Assembly (NCBI GenBank): GCA_903869365.1
Contig: CAIPYV010000125.1
Span: forward strand, 1 to 59,404
Direction: 5' to 3'
Origin: an uncultured Chlorobiaceae bacterium
Lineage (GTDB): Bacteria; Bacteroidota; Chlorobiia; Chlorobiales; Chlorobiaceae
DNA length: 59,404 bases
Below, one piece after another: positions 45,051 through 54,803 of the stretch; positions within the stretch are counted from its first letter, which is position 1; every line of letters starts with the position of its first letter. The translations under genes were made by a program, and so were the position numbers. Below the pieces are notes generated by a model. It searched no databases. It worked only from the letters and a program-made list of their open reading frames with translations, and was not told the DNA's origin.

Positions 45051-48000
45051 TCAAACCGAAGCGGAGTGGTACGCAACTCCCTTTTTCAGGGTGAGATGTT
45101 TTCCAGCAATACATGCCGGCGCCTCATCTCCCTCTGCCTGAAGCAACGTGATTATAATATCATGCTCTGCAATGGTGATAGCGTAACGGTTTTTCCTGAA
45201 ACAGATGCTCAGGCTGAGATTTTTCCAGTGATTCGGCCTGTTGGGATGCACATTGAGCTTCTCATTGTAGAAGGAAATACCTGCAAAATAACGGATAACC
45301 GTATCAAGTGTTCCAGCCATGACACCGCAATGTATTCCTTCCTGGGTAGTTCCACCCTGTGTGTCCTGAATGTCACTTTTAAGTGCCTCTGAAAACCATT
45401 TCCATGCCATTTCATGACCATCATGCAGGTAACTTGAAATGATACTGTGAACCACTTTGCTCAACGTTGAACCGTGGCTGGTTCTTGGTTCGTAGAACGC
45501 GTAATTGTTTCTGACAAGAGTCAGGTCATCTGGAACTTTATACCCGATTTTTCCAAGCAGTTCAGCAACTTCACCTGGTGAGATCGTATAGAATGTCATC
45601 AGAACATCAGGTTGTTTGGCAACCTTGTAATTATCTGGAGTATCTCCCTCGGCTTTCAGGATCCTGTCCATGCGGTGGATATTGCCATATCTTGAGCGAT
45701 AGTGAGTCCAGTCAAGCTCTTTGAGACTCTTGTAGCCATCGAACTGTTCAAGGACGCCATTGCTGTCAACAAGAATATTCATGTTGCTGCTGATATCCCT
45801 CCACTGCTTGAGTTCATCAAAACCGAGATGGATTTTCGAAATAAGGTGTCTGAGTATGGCCGGATCAATTTTCTCACCGACCTCAGCCGCTTTGTCAAAA
45901 AGCCAGACAGCCATAATATTGGTGTAGGCATTGTCTTTCAGTCCCTCCTTGCCACTTCCAGGCAAGGACTCATGAAATTCATCCGGTCCCATTACTCCCT
46001 CTATGTGGTACTTGCTGGTATCAGGCGAATAGGTGGCAATCGATGCCCAGAATCTTGCAATTTCAAACATCAGTTCTGCGCCGTACTCATTCAGAAATTC
46101 CGTGTCATCAGTGTCGTAAATATAGCGCCAGACATTGTAAAATACTGCTATCGAAACATGTCGCTGCAGACTGCTGAGGTCAGGTCCCCATGCACCGCTT
46201 TTTGGATTGAAATGGAGGATCTGCGTATCCTCGCGTCCATCATCCGCCGTCTGCCAGGGGAACATGGCTCCCTTGTAACCTTTTTCACGCGCATACTCCC
46301 TTGCGGCATCAAGCCTGTTATAGCGGTACATCAGCAGCGCTTTTGAAATATCAGGGAAGTGGCGGTTGAAAAACGGCAGTATAAAGATTTCATCCCAGAA
46401 AATATGACCACGGTAAGCCTCCCCGTTTAGACCGCGGGCCGGCATTCCGACATCAATAGTTGGATTGTGTGGTGAAGCTGTGCACATCATGTGATAGGTG
46501 TGCAGTCTAAGCAATTTCTGGCTGAAGCGATCACCCTGTATGATAATATCCGCCTTTTCCCAGATTTTTTCCCAAGCTTTGGCATGGGCCTCAAACAGTG
46601 AGTCGAAAGAGTCCTTGCTTTCAAGAGAAAGACGAGCAGCTTTAACTGGACTGGCGTATTTCTCATCCAGTGTCGTATGAATGGAGGCCAGTTTTTCTAT
46701 GGTGCAGCCTTTGTTTGGATTGAGATGCAGTTTAAATGACTCTCCGATATATCGTGTATCACTTAATGTGGTTCGCTCGATGTTCAAAGGTTTTCCATGG
46801 CTCAGCACCCTGGTTTTGGCCGCGGTCACAATGCCGTAATGTGAAACATTGGTTTTGACATGAAGCAGCATGATATCTTTTTCACGGCTGCTTTCGATGT
46901 GTTCAAGATGGTCATTTGTCAGGCCGTTGTATCGCGCGACATTCTTGTTTTTCACTCGTCCGTCTATTGCTGAGCGGAACTCGACTTCAGCACTGTAATT
47001 GATCGGCTTCAGGGTGAGTGTCAGCGCACAGCGGTGAGGATCATCCATGCTTGCAAATCTGCGGGTGCGGATATTTGTTATTCTTCCCAAGTTGTCCTGG
47101 ATGACAATATCACGCTCCATCAGACCGTTGCGCAGATTCAGGTTCTGATTGTAGCTGAGTATTTTCTGCGCAAACGGATCAATAAACTCACCACCACCTA
47201 TTCTGAACTCAATAGGGAGCCAGTTCGGTGTATTGACAAAGTCATTATTGAAAATCGTCTGTCCGTGAACTTCAGAAGGAACTCTATTAAAAATACCGGC
47301 AATATAAGTGCCGGGATAGTGGTAATGAGAAATGGAAGAACCTTCATAAGCGCCTCGTACTCCCAGGTATCCGTTTCCAGTTGATGTAAGAGTTTCGCGG
47401 AGCTTCTCATCCTTGGCCGAAGAATCGGTATAGGTCAGATTCCAGCCCTCGAATTCAAGACCTTCACTGAACCAGCGCTCGATATCAGCAATAGTGATTT
47501 CCGCAAGATCCCGGACCACAATATCGGCACCTTCTACCCTCAGCTTCGATCCTTCGATGTCACGGGCAATACCAAGCACCATCCCGAAATTACCGCGGGA
47601 TCCTGCCTGAACACCAGAAATGGCATCCTCGACAACAACGCATTCATGAGGTTCAAGACCAAGATTTTTGGCTGCCCTGACAAAAATATCCGGGTTTGGC
47701 TTGCCCTTCAAACCGAGCTCAATGGAAACCTCTCCATCAACACGGGTTTCAAAAAGATGTTCAAGCTTGGCAAGCTGCAGAATAAGCTGGCAATTGCGGC
47801 TTGATGAGGCGATTCCGATTCTTATACCTTTCTTGATGAGCTCATTGATGAGTTCAACAGAGGATGCATAAACCTCAGGACCTTCCTTGATGAGAATTTC
47901 AGAAAAAAGGTTGTTTTTACGGTTGCCAAGACCGCAGACCGTCTCTTTTTCAGGAATGTCATCAAGTTCTCCGTAGGGAAGCTCGATATCCCGCGACAAG

Positions 48001-48215
48001 AGAAAGCTTTTTACACCCTCCATACGAGGCTTGCCATCGACATATCGGTGATAATCATGAGCAGGATCAAAGGGGACGTATGGTTCATCGTTTATTTCTG
48101 CATAATTTTTCAAGAAATAATTAAACATCGATTCCCAGGCAAGGCTATGTACTTTTGCAGTGCCTGTTATGACACCGTCAAGATCAAATATTGCCCCTTT
48201 AAAGTTGTTGCTCAT
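45051..48215 (-). CDS. Beta-phosphoglucomutase fused to GH65 alpha-glucoside phosphorylase
   Basis: 1054 residues. The N-terminal 245 residues are a HAD-type beta-phosphoglucomutase ([50 protein letters not shown]). Residues about 260-1040 are GH65: an N-terminal beta domain ([20 protein letters not shown]), then the (alpha/alpha)6 barrel with the acid residue in [15 protein letters not shown] and the phosphate-binding HGSTLS near the end of the barrel. GH65 enzymes split trehalose, maltose or kojibiose with phosphate to beta-glucose 1-phosphate, which the mutase turns into glucose 6-phosphate. The fusion couples the two steps. Given its neighbour, trehalose is the likely substrate, but this is inference. 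Confidence 0.92.
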   Translation of the reverse strand: MSNNFKGAIFDLDGVITGTAKVHSLAWESMFNYFLKNYAEINDEPYVPFDPAHDYHRYVDGKPRMEGVKSFLLSRDIELPYGELDDIPEKETVCGLGNRKNNLFSEILIKEGPEVYASSVELINELIKKGIRIGIASSSRNCQLILQLAKLEHLFETRVDGEVSIELGLKGKPNPDIFVRAAKNLGLEPHECVVVEDAISGVQAGSRGNFGMVLGIARDIEGSKLRVEGADIVVRDLAEITIADIERWFSEGLEFEGWNLTYTDSSAKDEKLRETLTSTGNGYLGVRGAYEGSSISHYHYPGTYIAGIFNRVPSEVHGQTIFNNDFVNTPNWLPIEFRIGGGEFIDPFAQKILSYNQNLNLRNGLMERDIVIQDNLGRITNIRTRRFASMDDPHRCALTLTLKPINYSAEVEFRSAIDGRVKNKNVARYNGLTNDHLEHIESSREKDIMLLHVKTNVSHYGIVTAAKTRVLSHGKPLNIERTTLSDTRYIGESFKLHLNPNKGCTIEKLASIHTTLDEKYASPVKAARLSLESKDSFDSLFEAHAKAWEKIWEKADIIIQGDRFSQKLLRLHTYHMMCTASPHNPTIDVGMPARGLNGEAYRGHIFWDEIFILPFFNRHFPDISKALLMYRYNRLDAAREYAREKGYKGAMFPWQTADDGREDTQILHFNPKSGAWGPDLSSLQRHVSIAVFYNVWRYIYDTDDTEFLNEYGAELMFEIARFWASIATYSPDTSKYHIEGVMGPDEFHESLPGSGKEGLKDNAYTNIMAVWLFDKAAEVGEKIDPAILRHLISKIHLGFDELKQWRDISSNMNILVDSNGVLEQFDGYKSLKELDWTHYRSRYGNIHRMDRILKAEGDTPDNYKVAKQPDVLMTFYTISPGEVAELLGKIGYKVPDDLTLVRNNYAFYEPRTSHGSTLSKVVHSIISSYLHDGHEMAWKWFSEALKSDIQDTQGGTTQEGIHCGVMAGTLDTVIRYFAGISFYNEKLNVHPNRPNHWKNLSLSICFRKNRYAITIAEHDIIITLLQAEGDEAPACIAGKHLTLKKGVAYHSASV

Positions 48216-48252
48216 ACTGGTTTATTAATAATTAACATGAAGCAGATTTTTT

Positions 48253-49515
48253 TCATAGAGAGAGAAGGCCAAGAATGGTCAGCAGGATATCAGGATAGGG
48301 TACGGTAAAGCTGTTCGGGCAGATCTCCTCGACCTGCTTTTTTAACAACTCATCCCTCGTGACAAACACTGCCCAGACATCATCAAACATCTCAACGGCC
48401 TTTTTCAGCATCGGAATGTCTGAATGCGTATCACCACACACAAGAGTCGCACTCTTGGAGGAGTTTAATTCAAGCTTTTTGCAGATAAAGGAAAGCCCGT
48501 CACCTTTATCAAAATCCTTTATAGGCGCTTCGCCGGCAACCCCTTCAATGGTTAAAATAATTTCAATATCAAGACCGGTATCTTCAATTCTGAAATTATT
48601 GCCGCTCGGGTCAATCTCACGGACAATGCTTTTCACCTTTTCAAGAAACGCCGCGGATTCGGCCTCTTTGATGGAGTGGCTGATATCCTGGCGGGCGACA
48701 GTGGTCTGGCCGAATTTAATCTGTAATGCTGAACCTATAAAGTTGAACTTCTCGAAATGCGGATCCTGGAGGAGCACCAGCATACGGTCGTTTAAAAGAC
48801 GTATAAGTTTCTGCTTTTTCTCATCGATTGGAAAACTGTTGAATTCACCGTTGAGATCAATGAACTCTCTTCCCTTGGAACCCGCGTAGACAAATGTGTT
48901 GCTCGGATTGATGGAGACATTCAGGATACCGAAGTCTCTGAGTGGGGCAGAGGTGATAATAATAGGGTACTTGCAGCAGTTCTTTGCAAACCGGGTCAGA
49001 AATACTGAGTTATAGATAGGTTGTACTGAAGAACGGTATCGACCGCAGTAGTTATTCGTCGTGCCGTCACGATCAGTGATAAAGGCATTAAACCGCTTCC
49101 CCCTGAGAGCATTAACCCCGTTGTTGACATAGACCCGAAAGTCAGGAATAAACTTTGCAAGGTAATCGATAAATTTATCCTCTCCATACTCAAGATAGTA
49201 TATGTCCTTCTGGAGTTCCCTGATTTCGTAGGTAAGATCAACCTCTATCTGCTTCATGCCGTCAAGACGTAGAAGTCTTTGCCCGGTATCATCGTCAATA
49301 TAGATGGTTTCCAGTGAGTAAAGTGCATTTTTAAGCGACTCAACACACGTCTGTCCTACAACTCTCTGCTTGATGATGTTTCTGACGACAGGTTCCCGAA
49401 GTTCACGTGTTTCTGCCTTCAGGTGGTAGAGCTCTTTAAGGGTACGGATATCCTGTAACGTGATAGAAGTGGTGCATGTGCTTAACTGACGTTCTTTAAG
49501 AATACTCTCGTGCAT
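48253..49515 (-). CDS. HAD phosphatase, trehalose-6-phosphate phosphatase-like
   Basis: 420 residues. HAD motif I is [16 protein letters not shown] near residue 145, motif [14 protein letters not shown], and motif [22 protein letters not shown]. The cap region between motifs II and IV ([13 protein letters not shown]) resembles TPP-like phosphatases. The N-terminal 135 residues are helical and unlike common TPPs. It is upstream of the beta-PGM-GH65 gene (37-base gap), so it may produce the disaccharide the latter phosphorolyses. No trehalose-6-phosphate synthase is in the window, so the substrate remains open. Confidence 0.75.
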   Translation of the reverse strand: MHESILKERQLSTCTTSITLQDIRTLKELYHLKAETRELREPVVRNIIKQRVVGQTCVESLKNALYSLETIYIDDDTGQRLLRLDGMKQIEVDLTYEIRELQKDIYYLEYGEDKFIDYLAKFIPDFRVYVNNGVNALRGKRFNAFITDRDGTTNNYCGRYRSSVQPIYNSVFLTRFAKNCCKYPIIITSAPLRDFGILNVSINPSNTFVYAGSKGREFIDLNGEFNSFPIDEKKQKLIRLLNDRMLVLLQDPHFEKFNFIGSALQIKFGQTTVARQDISHSIKEAESAAFLEKVKSIVREIDPSGNNFRIEDTGLDIEIILTIEGVAGEAPIKDFDKGDGLSFICKKLELNSSKSATLVCGDTHSDIPMLKKAVEMFDDVWAVFVTRDELLKKQVEEICPNSFTVPYPDILLTILGLLSL

Positions 49516-49691
49516 GGGGTGCTGTAAAGAAGTGAAGATGGAGTAATATGTTTCTCAATTTAAGCAAAATCTTTACAAAAACTGTACAAAAAGTTAACAA
49601 ATAACAGAAGGATTAAAATAATAGTTGCACTCCACTCGATTCTTCTGTTTATATGTCGCCTATATGTTTCTGTGCGCTAAAAAAATAGTAA

Positions 49692-50303
49692 TCAGGCAGG
49701 AAATCGCTCCTCAAGAAATGCTATGATTTGCCCTTGAATGGTCACTTCCGGCAAAAGTGCATCGATGCAGACAAAGCGTTCTTTGTTGCGGCTGATCATC
49801 TCAAGGTACCCTCGGCGTACATGTTGGTAGAATTCCAATCCTGAACGCTCCATACGATCAAGGAGCTCATGCTCAAATTTTCTGTGTAAAGCCTCTTCCG
49901 GTTCTATATCCAGATAAAAAGTGATATCCGGAACGGTGCCGCAGGTCGAAATGTCAATGATTGACTGCAGCAGCGAAAGGTCGATTCCACGGCCATAACC
50001 TTGGTAGGCGGTCGTAGAATCAAAAAAACGGTCGAGGATGACCGTTTTGCCAACAGCAAGCGCTGGCCTGATAACCTGTTGCACGAGTTCAACTCTGCTT
50101 GCCGAAAAAAGAAGCAGTTCACCGATAGGGCTGATCTCATGCCGGCTTTCAAGAAGGATAGTGCGGATTTTTTCAGCAACCTCGGTACCGCCGGGTTCCC
50201 TTAAGGTCAGAACCTCTCTGTTCTTGCTGTTCAGATAGGATACTAATTTATTAATCTGGGTGCTCTTGCCCGCTCCATCGATTCCTTCAAAAGTGATAAG
50301 CAT
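49692..50303 (-). CDS. tmk: Thymidylate kinase
   Basis: 203 residues. Phosphorylates dTMP to dTDP. P-loop [12 protein letters not shown] at the N-terminus, the DR-x motif in [20 protein letters not shown], and [20 protein letters not shown] normal bacterial Tmk. It is separated from the HAD phosphatase by 176 AT-rich bases and so is probably a single transcription unit. The 50304-50618 region upstream holds the fragment at 50318. Confidence 0.96.
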   Translation of the reverse strand: MLITFEGIDGAGKSTQINKLVSYLNSKNREVLTLREPGGTEVAEKIRTILLESRHEISPIGELLLFSASRVELVQQVIRPALAVGKTVILDRFFDSTTAYQGYGRGIDLSLLQSIIDISTCGTVPDITFYLDIEPEEALHRKFEHELLDRMERSGLEFYQHVRRGYLEMISRNKERFVCIDALLPEVTIQGQIIAFLEERFPA

Positions 50304-50317
50304 TTACCCTGAGATAG

Positions 50318-50488
50318 TTTGAAAGGCTTCCTGAAGAAGCTGACTTCCGATGGAAATTTCTGAAGATAGAACTTATAATTGATCCGTGCAATCCAAGAGA
50401 CAGAGACTCAAACAAACTGTTGATGGCGGTCGATGAAAGAAAGCGAGCGGAAGCCCTGAGTGGACTGGCCATGGTTAATTATTCTTGA
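50318..50488 (+). pseudogene. 3' remnant of an unknown gene between tmk and the DUF4214 gene
   Basis: Directly after a TAG (50315-50317) an open frame encodes 56 residues: FERLPEEADFRWKFLKIELI, IDPCNPRDRDSNKLLMAVDE, RKRAEALSGLAMVNYS, then TGA. The composition and the many charged residues look like a genuine protein end, but there is no start codon before M36. Either a 5'-truncated gene or a very short one starting at that ATG (50423). The family is not recognised. The minus-strand ORF on the same bases (50287-50472) is its shadow. The remaining 130 bases of the spacer are the upstream region of the next gene. Confidence 0.4.
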
Positions 50489-50618
50489 ACATCCCAGGTA
50501 GAACGCTTTTTTTGTGTAAGTTATGGCAGGCATATTAACTTTAACGTTGAGTGAAATAGCTTTGGTTACAATTGCAATGCCATCTTGAACACCGAATTTT
50601 AACTAATGGGAGTAAAAA

Positions 50619-51515
50619 ATGTCTATTCAAGACTATGTGGTTCAACAATCCAGTGTGGGTATTGACCAGATCACTGATTTCAGTTTACAACTATGGGATA
50701 GTGGTGATTTTGTTATGCTTGAAGGTCCTGTGAGTGTAAGCATAATAGAATTTCATCGTATGACACAGGCTGAACCATTTACTTATGAGTTTACACAAAA
50801 TATTGACATTGCTTTGGGACAAACCCAGAAGTTTTCATTGGAAGAGTTCAGTATTAACCATCCGGGAGACTGGAATATGGAGATTGTCTTTCATTTTCCT
50901 GTTATCGTTGGTAACGGAAACAACATCTTTCATGCTGGCTCAGGGAATGTATTCATTTATGGGGGCGCTGCAGTTGATACTGTTGTTTTTAATGGTATTG
51001 AACATAACTACACCATTACTTTAGCAGGAACAGGATTTTCAATACATGATAATGCCGGTATAGATGGTACTGTTACTGAAAGCTATGTTGAAAAACTTCA
51101 GTTCTCCGATCACACACTTACCATTGCTGCATCCCCAAGTGAAACACTCTTGGAGTCATACAGAATTTACAAGGCAGCATTTGATCGTTCACCTGATTAT
51201 GGCGGTTTAGGGTACTGGTATAAAGTTATGGAACATGGAGCATCTTTAACCGATATAGCCGGAGGTTTTATAGGGAGCAATGAGTTTAAAGCGATGTACG
51301 GTGATAACCCGAGTGACTCTACCTTTGTCAATTTACTCTATCATCACGTACTCGGCAGGGATCTTGATCAGGGCGGCTACGATTTCTGGATAAATGACTT
51401 GAAAGTAGAGACTCGTGCACAGGTGCTCGCTCATTTCTCGGAATCAGCAGAGAATATTGCAAATGTCGCAGGAGTTGTATCGCATGGCATTATCTATGAG
51501 GCCTATGTAGGATGA
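50619..51515 (+). CDS. DUF4214 protein with RTX-like beta region, probably secreted
   Basis: 298 residues from an ATG with GGGAG upstream. No Sec signal. Residues about 100-175 are glycine/asparagine-rich (GNGNNIFHAGSGNVFIYGGA, then EKLQFSDHTLTI), like the end of RTX-type beta rolls in type I secreted proteins. Residues about 185-290 are a DUF4214 region with two repeats: ESYRIYKAAFDRSPDYGGLG YW and LLYHHVLGRDLDQGGYDFW. DUF4214 is common in exported surface proteins of bacteria. No type I transporter is adjacent. The N-terminal 100 residues are unrecognised. A clear terminator follows. Confidence 0.8.
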   Translation: MSIQDYVVQQSSVGIDQITDFSLQLWDSGDFVMLEGPVSVSIIEFHRMTQAEPFTYEFTQNIDIALGQTQKFSLEEFSINHPGDWNMEIVFHFPVIVGNGNNIFHAGSGNVFIYGGAAVDTVVFNGIEHNYTITLAGTGFSIHDNAGIDGTVTESYVEKLQFSDHTLTIAASPSETLLESYRIYKAAFDRSPDYGGLGYWYKVMEHGASLTDIAGGFIGSNEFKAMYGDNPSDSTFVNLLYHHVLGRDLDQGGYDFWINDLKVETRAQVLAHFSESAENIANVAGVVSHGIIYEAYVG

Positions 51516-51544
51516 TGACAGAAAATCAGTAACAATACTACGAG

Positions 51545-51568
51545 CCCCGGCACTCCACCGGGGTTTTT
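51545..51568 (+). terminator. Intrinsic terminator after the DUF4214 gene
   Basis: CCCCGG (51545-51550) and CCGGGG (51558-51563) form a GC-only stem around a 7-base loop, followed by TTTTTC. It ends the DUF4214 transcript; the next gene converges from the other strand. Confidence 0.9.
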
Positions 51569-51599
51569 CATTTATCCTGATTTACATTGATGAGGAGTC

Positions 51600-52304
51600 T
51601 CAGTGCAACTGCCCCGTAGGACGAATCAGAATGTCGTTGACATCGACATGAGGCGGTTGGCTGACGGCGAACATGACCGCCCGGGCAATATCGTCAGGCT
51701 GTAACTCTTTGGCAGAGTCAGGTTTCTGCAGGTTATCCCAGAAGGGTGTATCAACGATTCCTGGCTCAACCAGGGTGACACGGATTCCAGTTCCAGCCAT
51801 CTCATTGCGGATAGCCTGTGCCATACCGGTGACAGCCCACTTGGTTGCCGAGTAGAGGTTTCGCAGAGAGGTGACACGACCAACCACAGATCCTGTAATA
51901 AGAAGATGACCACTGTTTTTCACCAGTTCCGGCAGTGTCAGCCGGGCAGTAGCGGCCGCCCCGAAAACATTGACCATAACCATCTTCTGCCACTCCTCAG
52001 GTTTATCCTCACCGCCGTAAAATGTTGAACCTTTGGAAAAACCGGCATTGGCAAAAACAACATCAATTCTGCCGAAATGTTGTATTGTTTGCTCTACCAT
52101 CTCCTTTTGCGATTGCCAGTTCGCCACATCGCAGGTGACGGCAAGTGTCCTCTCGCTGCCAAGTTCACTCTGCAGGCGTTCAAGTTTATTCGTTGAACGA
52201 GCTGCAAGCACAACCCTGAATCCCGCTTCTATGGCCCGTCTTGCTGTTGCTTCACCGATACCAGTCGATGCACCGGTAATGAGAAATACTTTACTCTCTG
52301 TCAT
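51600..52304 (-). CDS. Short-chain dehydrogenase/reductase
   Basis: 234 residues, classical SDR: cofactor motif TGASTGIGEATARRA at the N-terminus, NAG in VVFANAGFSKG, catalytic serine in LLITGSVVGRV and YSATKWAVTG with the Tyr/Lys pair, then PGIVDTPFW. An arginine in AARSTNKLERL suggests NADP. The substrate is not predictable. It follows the amino-acid permease by 9 bases. Confidence 0.92.
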   Translation of the reverse strand: MTESKVFLITGASTGIGEATARRAIEAGFRVVLAARSTNKLERLQSELGSERTLAVTCDVANWQSQKEMVEQTIQHFGRIDVVFANAGFSKGSTFYGGEDKPEEWQKMVMVNVFGAAATARLTLPELVKNSGHLLITGSVVGRVTSLRNLYSATKWAVTGMAQAIRNEMAGTGIRVTLVEPGIVDTPFWDNLQKPDSAKELQPDDIARAVMFAVSQPPHVDVNDILIRPTGQLH

Positions 52305-52313
52305 TTTCCGGTA

Positions 52314-53837
52314 CTATTTGTTAGGGTTGTTCAGTATGCTGTGCTTGCGCCCGTAGAAAAAATAGATGACAAACCCGATAAGGAGCCAGACAAAAAGCCT
52401 TATCCAGTTTTCAGGCGGCAGAGAGAGCATCAGGATAAGACAGGTAAAAATACCGGCAAAAGGAACAAATGGCACAAAAGGAGCCCTGAAGGGGCGTTCA
52501 GCTTCCGGATGTTTCTTTCTCATGATGAGCACTGCGCTACAGACGATGACAAAGGCGAAAAGTGTTCCGATATTAACCAGTTCAGCCAGCAGTCTTAAGG
52601 GAAGCAGTGCGCCAAGCAGAGCAACAAAAAGCCCTGTCAGTATGGTTGATTTCCATGGTGTTCTGAATTTTTCATGAATTGCACCGAAAAAGGATTTCGG
52701 CAGCAGGCCGTCCCTTGCCATGGCAAGAAAAATCCTCGGCTGACTCAGCATCATGACAAGCAATACCGAAGTGATACCCGTTATTGCGCCAAGCGAAATG
52801 ACAAACTGGGCCCAGCCGATACCGACCTGCTTGAAAGCATTTGAAACAGGGGCGTCAATATTGATCTTGTCATAAGGTACCATGCCCGTTATAACCAGCG
52901 CAACAGCAATATAGAGCAGGGTGCAGACAACAAGGGAGCTGATCAGGGCAATCGGTATGTCTCTCTGAGGGTTTTTTGCTTCCTCGGCGTGGGTTGAAAT
53001 AGAGTCAAAGCCGATATAGGCGAAAAAAATCATAGCGGCTCCTGCCAGTACCCCTACAGGGGTGCCGCCGGGACTTGCTTCACCGAGGACGGTATGGCCG
53101 AAGATGCTCAGTCCTGAATAGCCGAAAGGAGCAAAAGGGTGCCAGTTTGCAGGATTCACATACATTGCACCGAGAACGATGACAAGTAGAACAATGGCGA
53201 CTTTGACAATGACCATCCCTGCGTTGAATCCTGCACTCTCCTTGATTCCCTTCACCAGAATAGCGGTGACAGCAAACGTAATCAGTACGGCAGGTAGATC
53301 TAACCAGGAACCGGTCATGCTCATGATGCCCGTGTTTGGATCAAAGTCGAGCGGTGCATTGGCAAAGAGTTTTGGTACCTCAAGCCCGAATATTCCTATG
53401 AAATCCTGAAAGTAGTGCGACCATCCGTGAGCGACTGTTGCCGAAGCTACACCATATTCAAGAATCAGATCCCATCCGATAATCCAGGCAAACAGCTCCC
53501 CGAGGGTGGCGTAGGCGTATGTATAGGCCGACCCTGCTATCGGCACCATTGAAGCAAACTCCGCATAGCAGAGCGCTGCAAAAATACAGGCCAGACCGGC
53601 AAGGGCAAACGAAAGACTTATTGCAGGTCCCGCCTTGTCATGAGCGGCAACCCCTATAAGCACAAAAATTCCTGTTCCGATAATGGCTCCTACACCGAGA
53701 CTTGTCAGAGCAACAGGACCAAGAACCCTGTTCAATCGGTGTTCGCTTTTAATCTCCTCAAGCAGAAGCGCCAGCGGTTTTTTTCTGAAACTGTTTTTCA
53801 AGGCTATGTTGGGATTGATTTTAAAAACAAAGGGCAC
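52314..53837 (-). CDS. APC family amino-acid permease (cationic amino acid transporter-like)
   Basis: 507 residues and about 12-14 hydrophobic segments. GVGAIIGTGIFVLIGVAAHD near residue 50 and FFAYIGFDSISTHAEEAKNP near residue 275 are typical of the CAT subgroup of APC transporters. The first in-frame start is a GTG at 53837 that falls inside the terminator hairpin of the peptidase gene upstream; a TTG at 53801 (giving LKNSFRKKPLALL) may be the true start. It is cotranscribed with the SDR gene. Confidence 0.9.
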   Translation of the reverse strand: MPFVFKINPNIALKNSFRKKPLALLLEEIKSEHRLNRVLGPVALTSLGVGAIIGTGIFVLIGVAAHDKAGPAISLSFALAGLACIFAALCYAEFASMVPIAGSAYTYAYATLGELFAWIIGWDLILEYGVASATVAHGWSHYFQDFIGIFGLEVPKLFANAPLDFDPNTGIMSMTGSWLDLPAVLITFAVTAILVKGIKESAGFNAGMVIVKVAIVLLVIVLGAMYVNPANWHPFAPFGYSGLSIFGHTVLGEASPGGTPVGVLAGAAMIFFAYIGFDSISTHAEEAKNPQRDIPIALISSLVVCTLLYIAVALVITGMVPYDKINIDAPVSNAFKQVGIGWAQFVISLGAITGITSVLLVMMLSQPRIFLAMARDGLLPKSFFGAIHEKFRTPWKSTILTGLFVALLGALLPLRLLAELVNIGTLFAFVIVCSAVLIMRKKHPEAERPFRAPFVPFVPFAGIFTCLILMLSLPPENWIRLFVWLLIGFVIYFFYGRKHSILNNPNK

Positions 53838-53853
53838 CGGTCTGGCACCCTTT
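53823..53853 (-). terminator. Terminator of the YugP-like peptidase gene
   Basis: On the minus strand AAAGGGTGCC-AGACC-GGTGCCCTTT (53829-53853) makes a 10-bp stem with two G-U pairs, followed by GTTTTT. It ends the metallopeptidase transcript but overlaps the first codons of the permease ORF (GTG at 53837). Confidence 0.85.
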
Positions 53854-53861
53854 TGGAAGAA

Positions 53862-54554
53862 TTATGAGTTTCGACGGTTCATGACGGTGAGAAAGTAGAG
53901 TAACTGTGTAATAGCCTGTGCCGCAGCAGCAACATAAGTAAGCGCGGCAGCATCCAGTACGGCATTGACTCCTTTCATTTCAGCACTCGACACAATTCCC
54001 TGTGAAACAAGAAGCTCTTTTGCGCGGCGGCTTGCATCGAACTCTACAGGCAGAGTCACAAGAGCAAAAAGTGCCGTTGCACCAAAGAGCAGGATTCCTG
54101 CCCAGGCAAGGGTAGTTCCAAGTGTTCCGGCAAGGAACATACCAGCCATGAAAATAATTGGACCAAGATTGCTGCCGATTGAGACCGCGGGGACCATGAT
54201 TGATCGCAGTTGCAGCGGTAAATAGCCCGACTTGTCCTGCAAGGCATGACCTGCTTCGTGAGCGGCTACACCCACGGAGGCGATGCTTGGAAGGTTGAAC
54301 ACCTCTTCACTGAGACGTAACGCTTTGCTTCGGGGATCATAGTGGTCGGAAAGCATCCCCTGGGCGGTTTCAATAGTCACATTCCCGAGGCCTCCTCTCT
54401 GAAGAATACGCCTTGCAGCATCTGCACCAGTAATCCCTGTCTGGGTGCGTACCTGTGAATATTTTTTAAAAGCAGATTTCACTTTGAACTGGGCCCATAA
54501 ACCAAGCACCATCGGTGGCATGGCAAAAACAAAATACATTGGATCGAAATACAT
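53862..54554 (-). CDS. YugP-like membrane zinc metallopeptidase
   Basis: 230 residues from the ATG at 54554 (MYFDPMYFVFAMPPMVLGLW), which fits the family better than the ATG 13 codons upstream. N-terminal membrane helix, then FKVKSAFKKYSQV, the zinc motif HEAGHALQ near residue 120 (HExxH) and two or three C-terminal hydrophobic segments ending LTYVAAAAQAITQLLYFLTV. The family is widespread; its target is unknown. Single gene with its own terminator. Confidence 0.9.
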   Translation of the reverse strand: MYFDPMYFVFAMPPMVLGLWAQFKVKSAFKKYSQVRTQTGITGADAARRILQRGGLGNVTIETAQGMLSDHYDPRSKALRLSEEVFNLPSIASVGVAAHEAGHALQDKSGYLPLQLRSIMVPAVSIGSNLGPIIFMAGMFLAGTLGTTLAWAGILLFGATALFALVTLPVEFDASRRAKELLVSQGIVSSAEMKGVNAVLDAAALTYVAAAAQAITQLLYFLTVMNRRNS

Positions 54555-54741
54555 ATCAGTAAAGATTATCGTTTGCGTAAGTATAGTCAACATCAGCCAT
54601 CAAGGGAAAATAACTCTTAACAAGCTCCCTCCATAAAAGATACAACAGCGCTCTGATTTTAATAAATCCAGAAGTCACTTTTTAAGTAAAAAAACTGAAT
54701 AAATAATAGCGTAATATTTGGAGATCAAAACTTTATTTACT

Positions 54742-54780
54742 TTATTATTACGTTTATGAGCGTATTGTAACGTAAAATAA
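54742..54780. promoter_or_regulatory. Imperfect inverted repeat before the curli locus
   Basis: TTATTATTACGTT (54742-54754) faces AACGTAAAATAA (54769-54780), which is the reverse complement of the former but for one extra base, over a 14-base gap. It ends 23 bases before the curlin start, in a strongly AT-rich region. It may be an operator for a curli regulator; no CsgD-like gene is in the window. Confidence 0.4.
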
Positions 54781-54803
54781 CACTGTAAAGAAAGGATGGT
54801 CTT

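Noticed and set aside
45702-46346. 214-codon plus-strand ORF
   Set aside because: Antisense to the GH65 barrel and without recognisable domains.
48359-48889. 176-codon plus-strand ORF
   Set aside because: Antisense to the HAD phosphatase gene, with no protein-like features.
50287-50472. 61-codon minus-strand ORF
   Set aside because: Serine-rich mirror of the plus-strand fragment at 50318-50488 and overlapping the tmk start.
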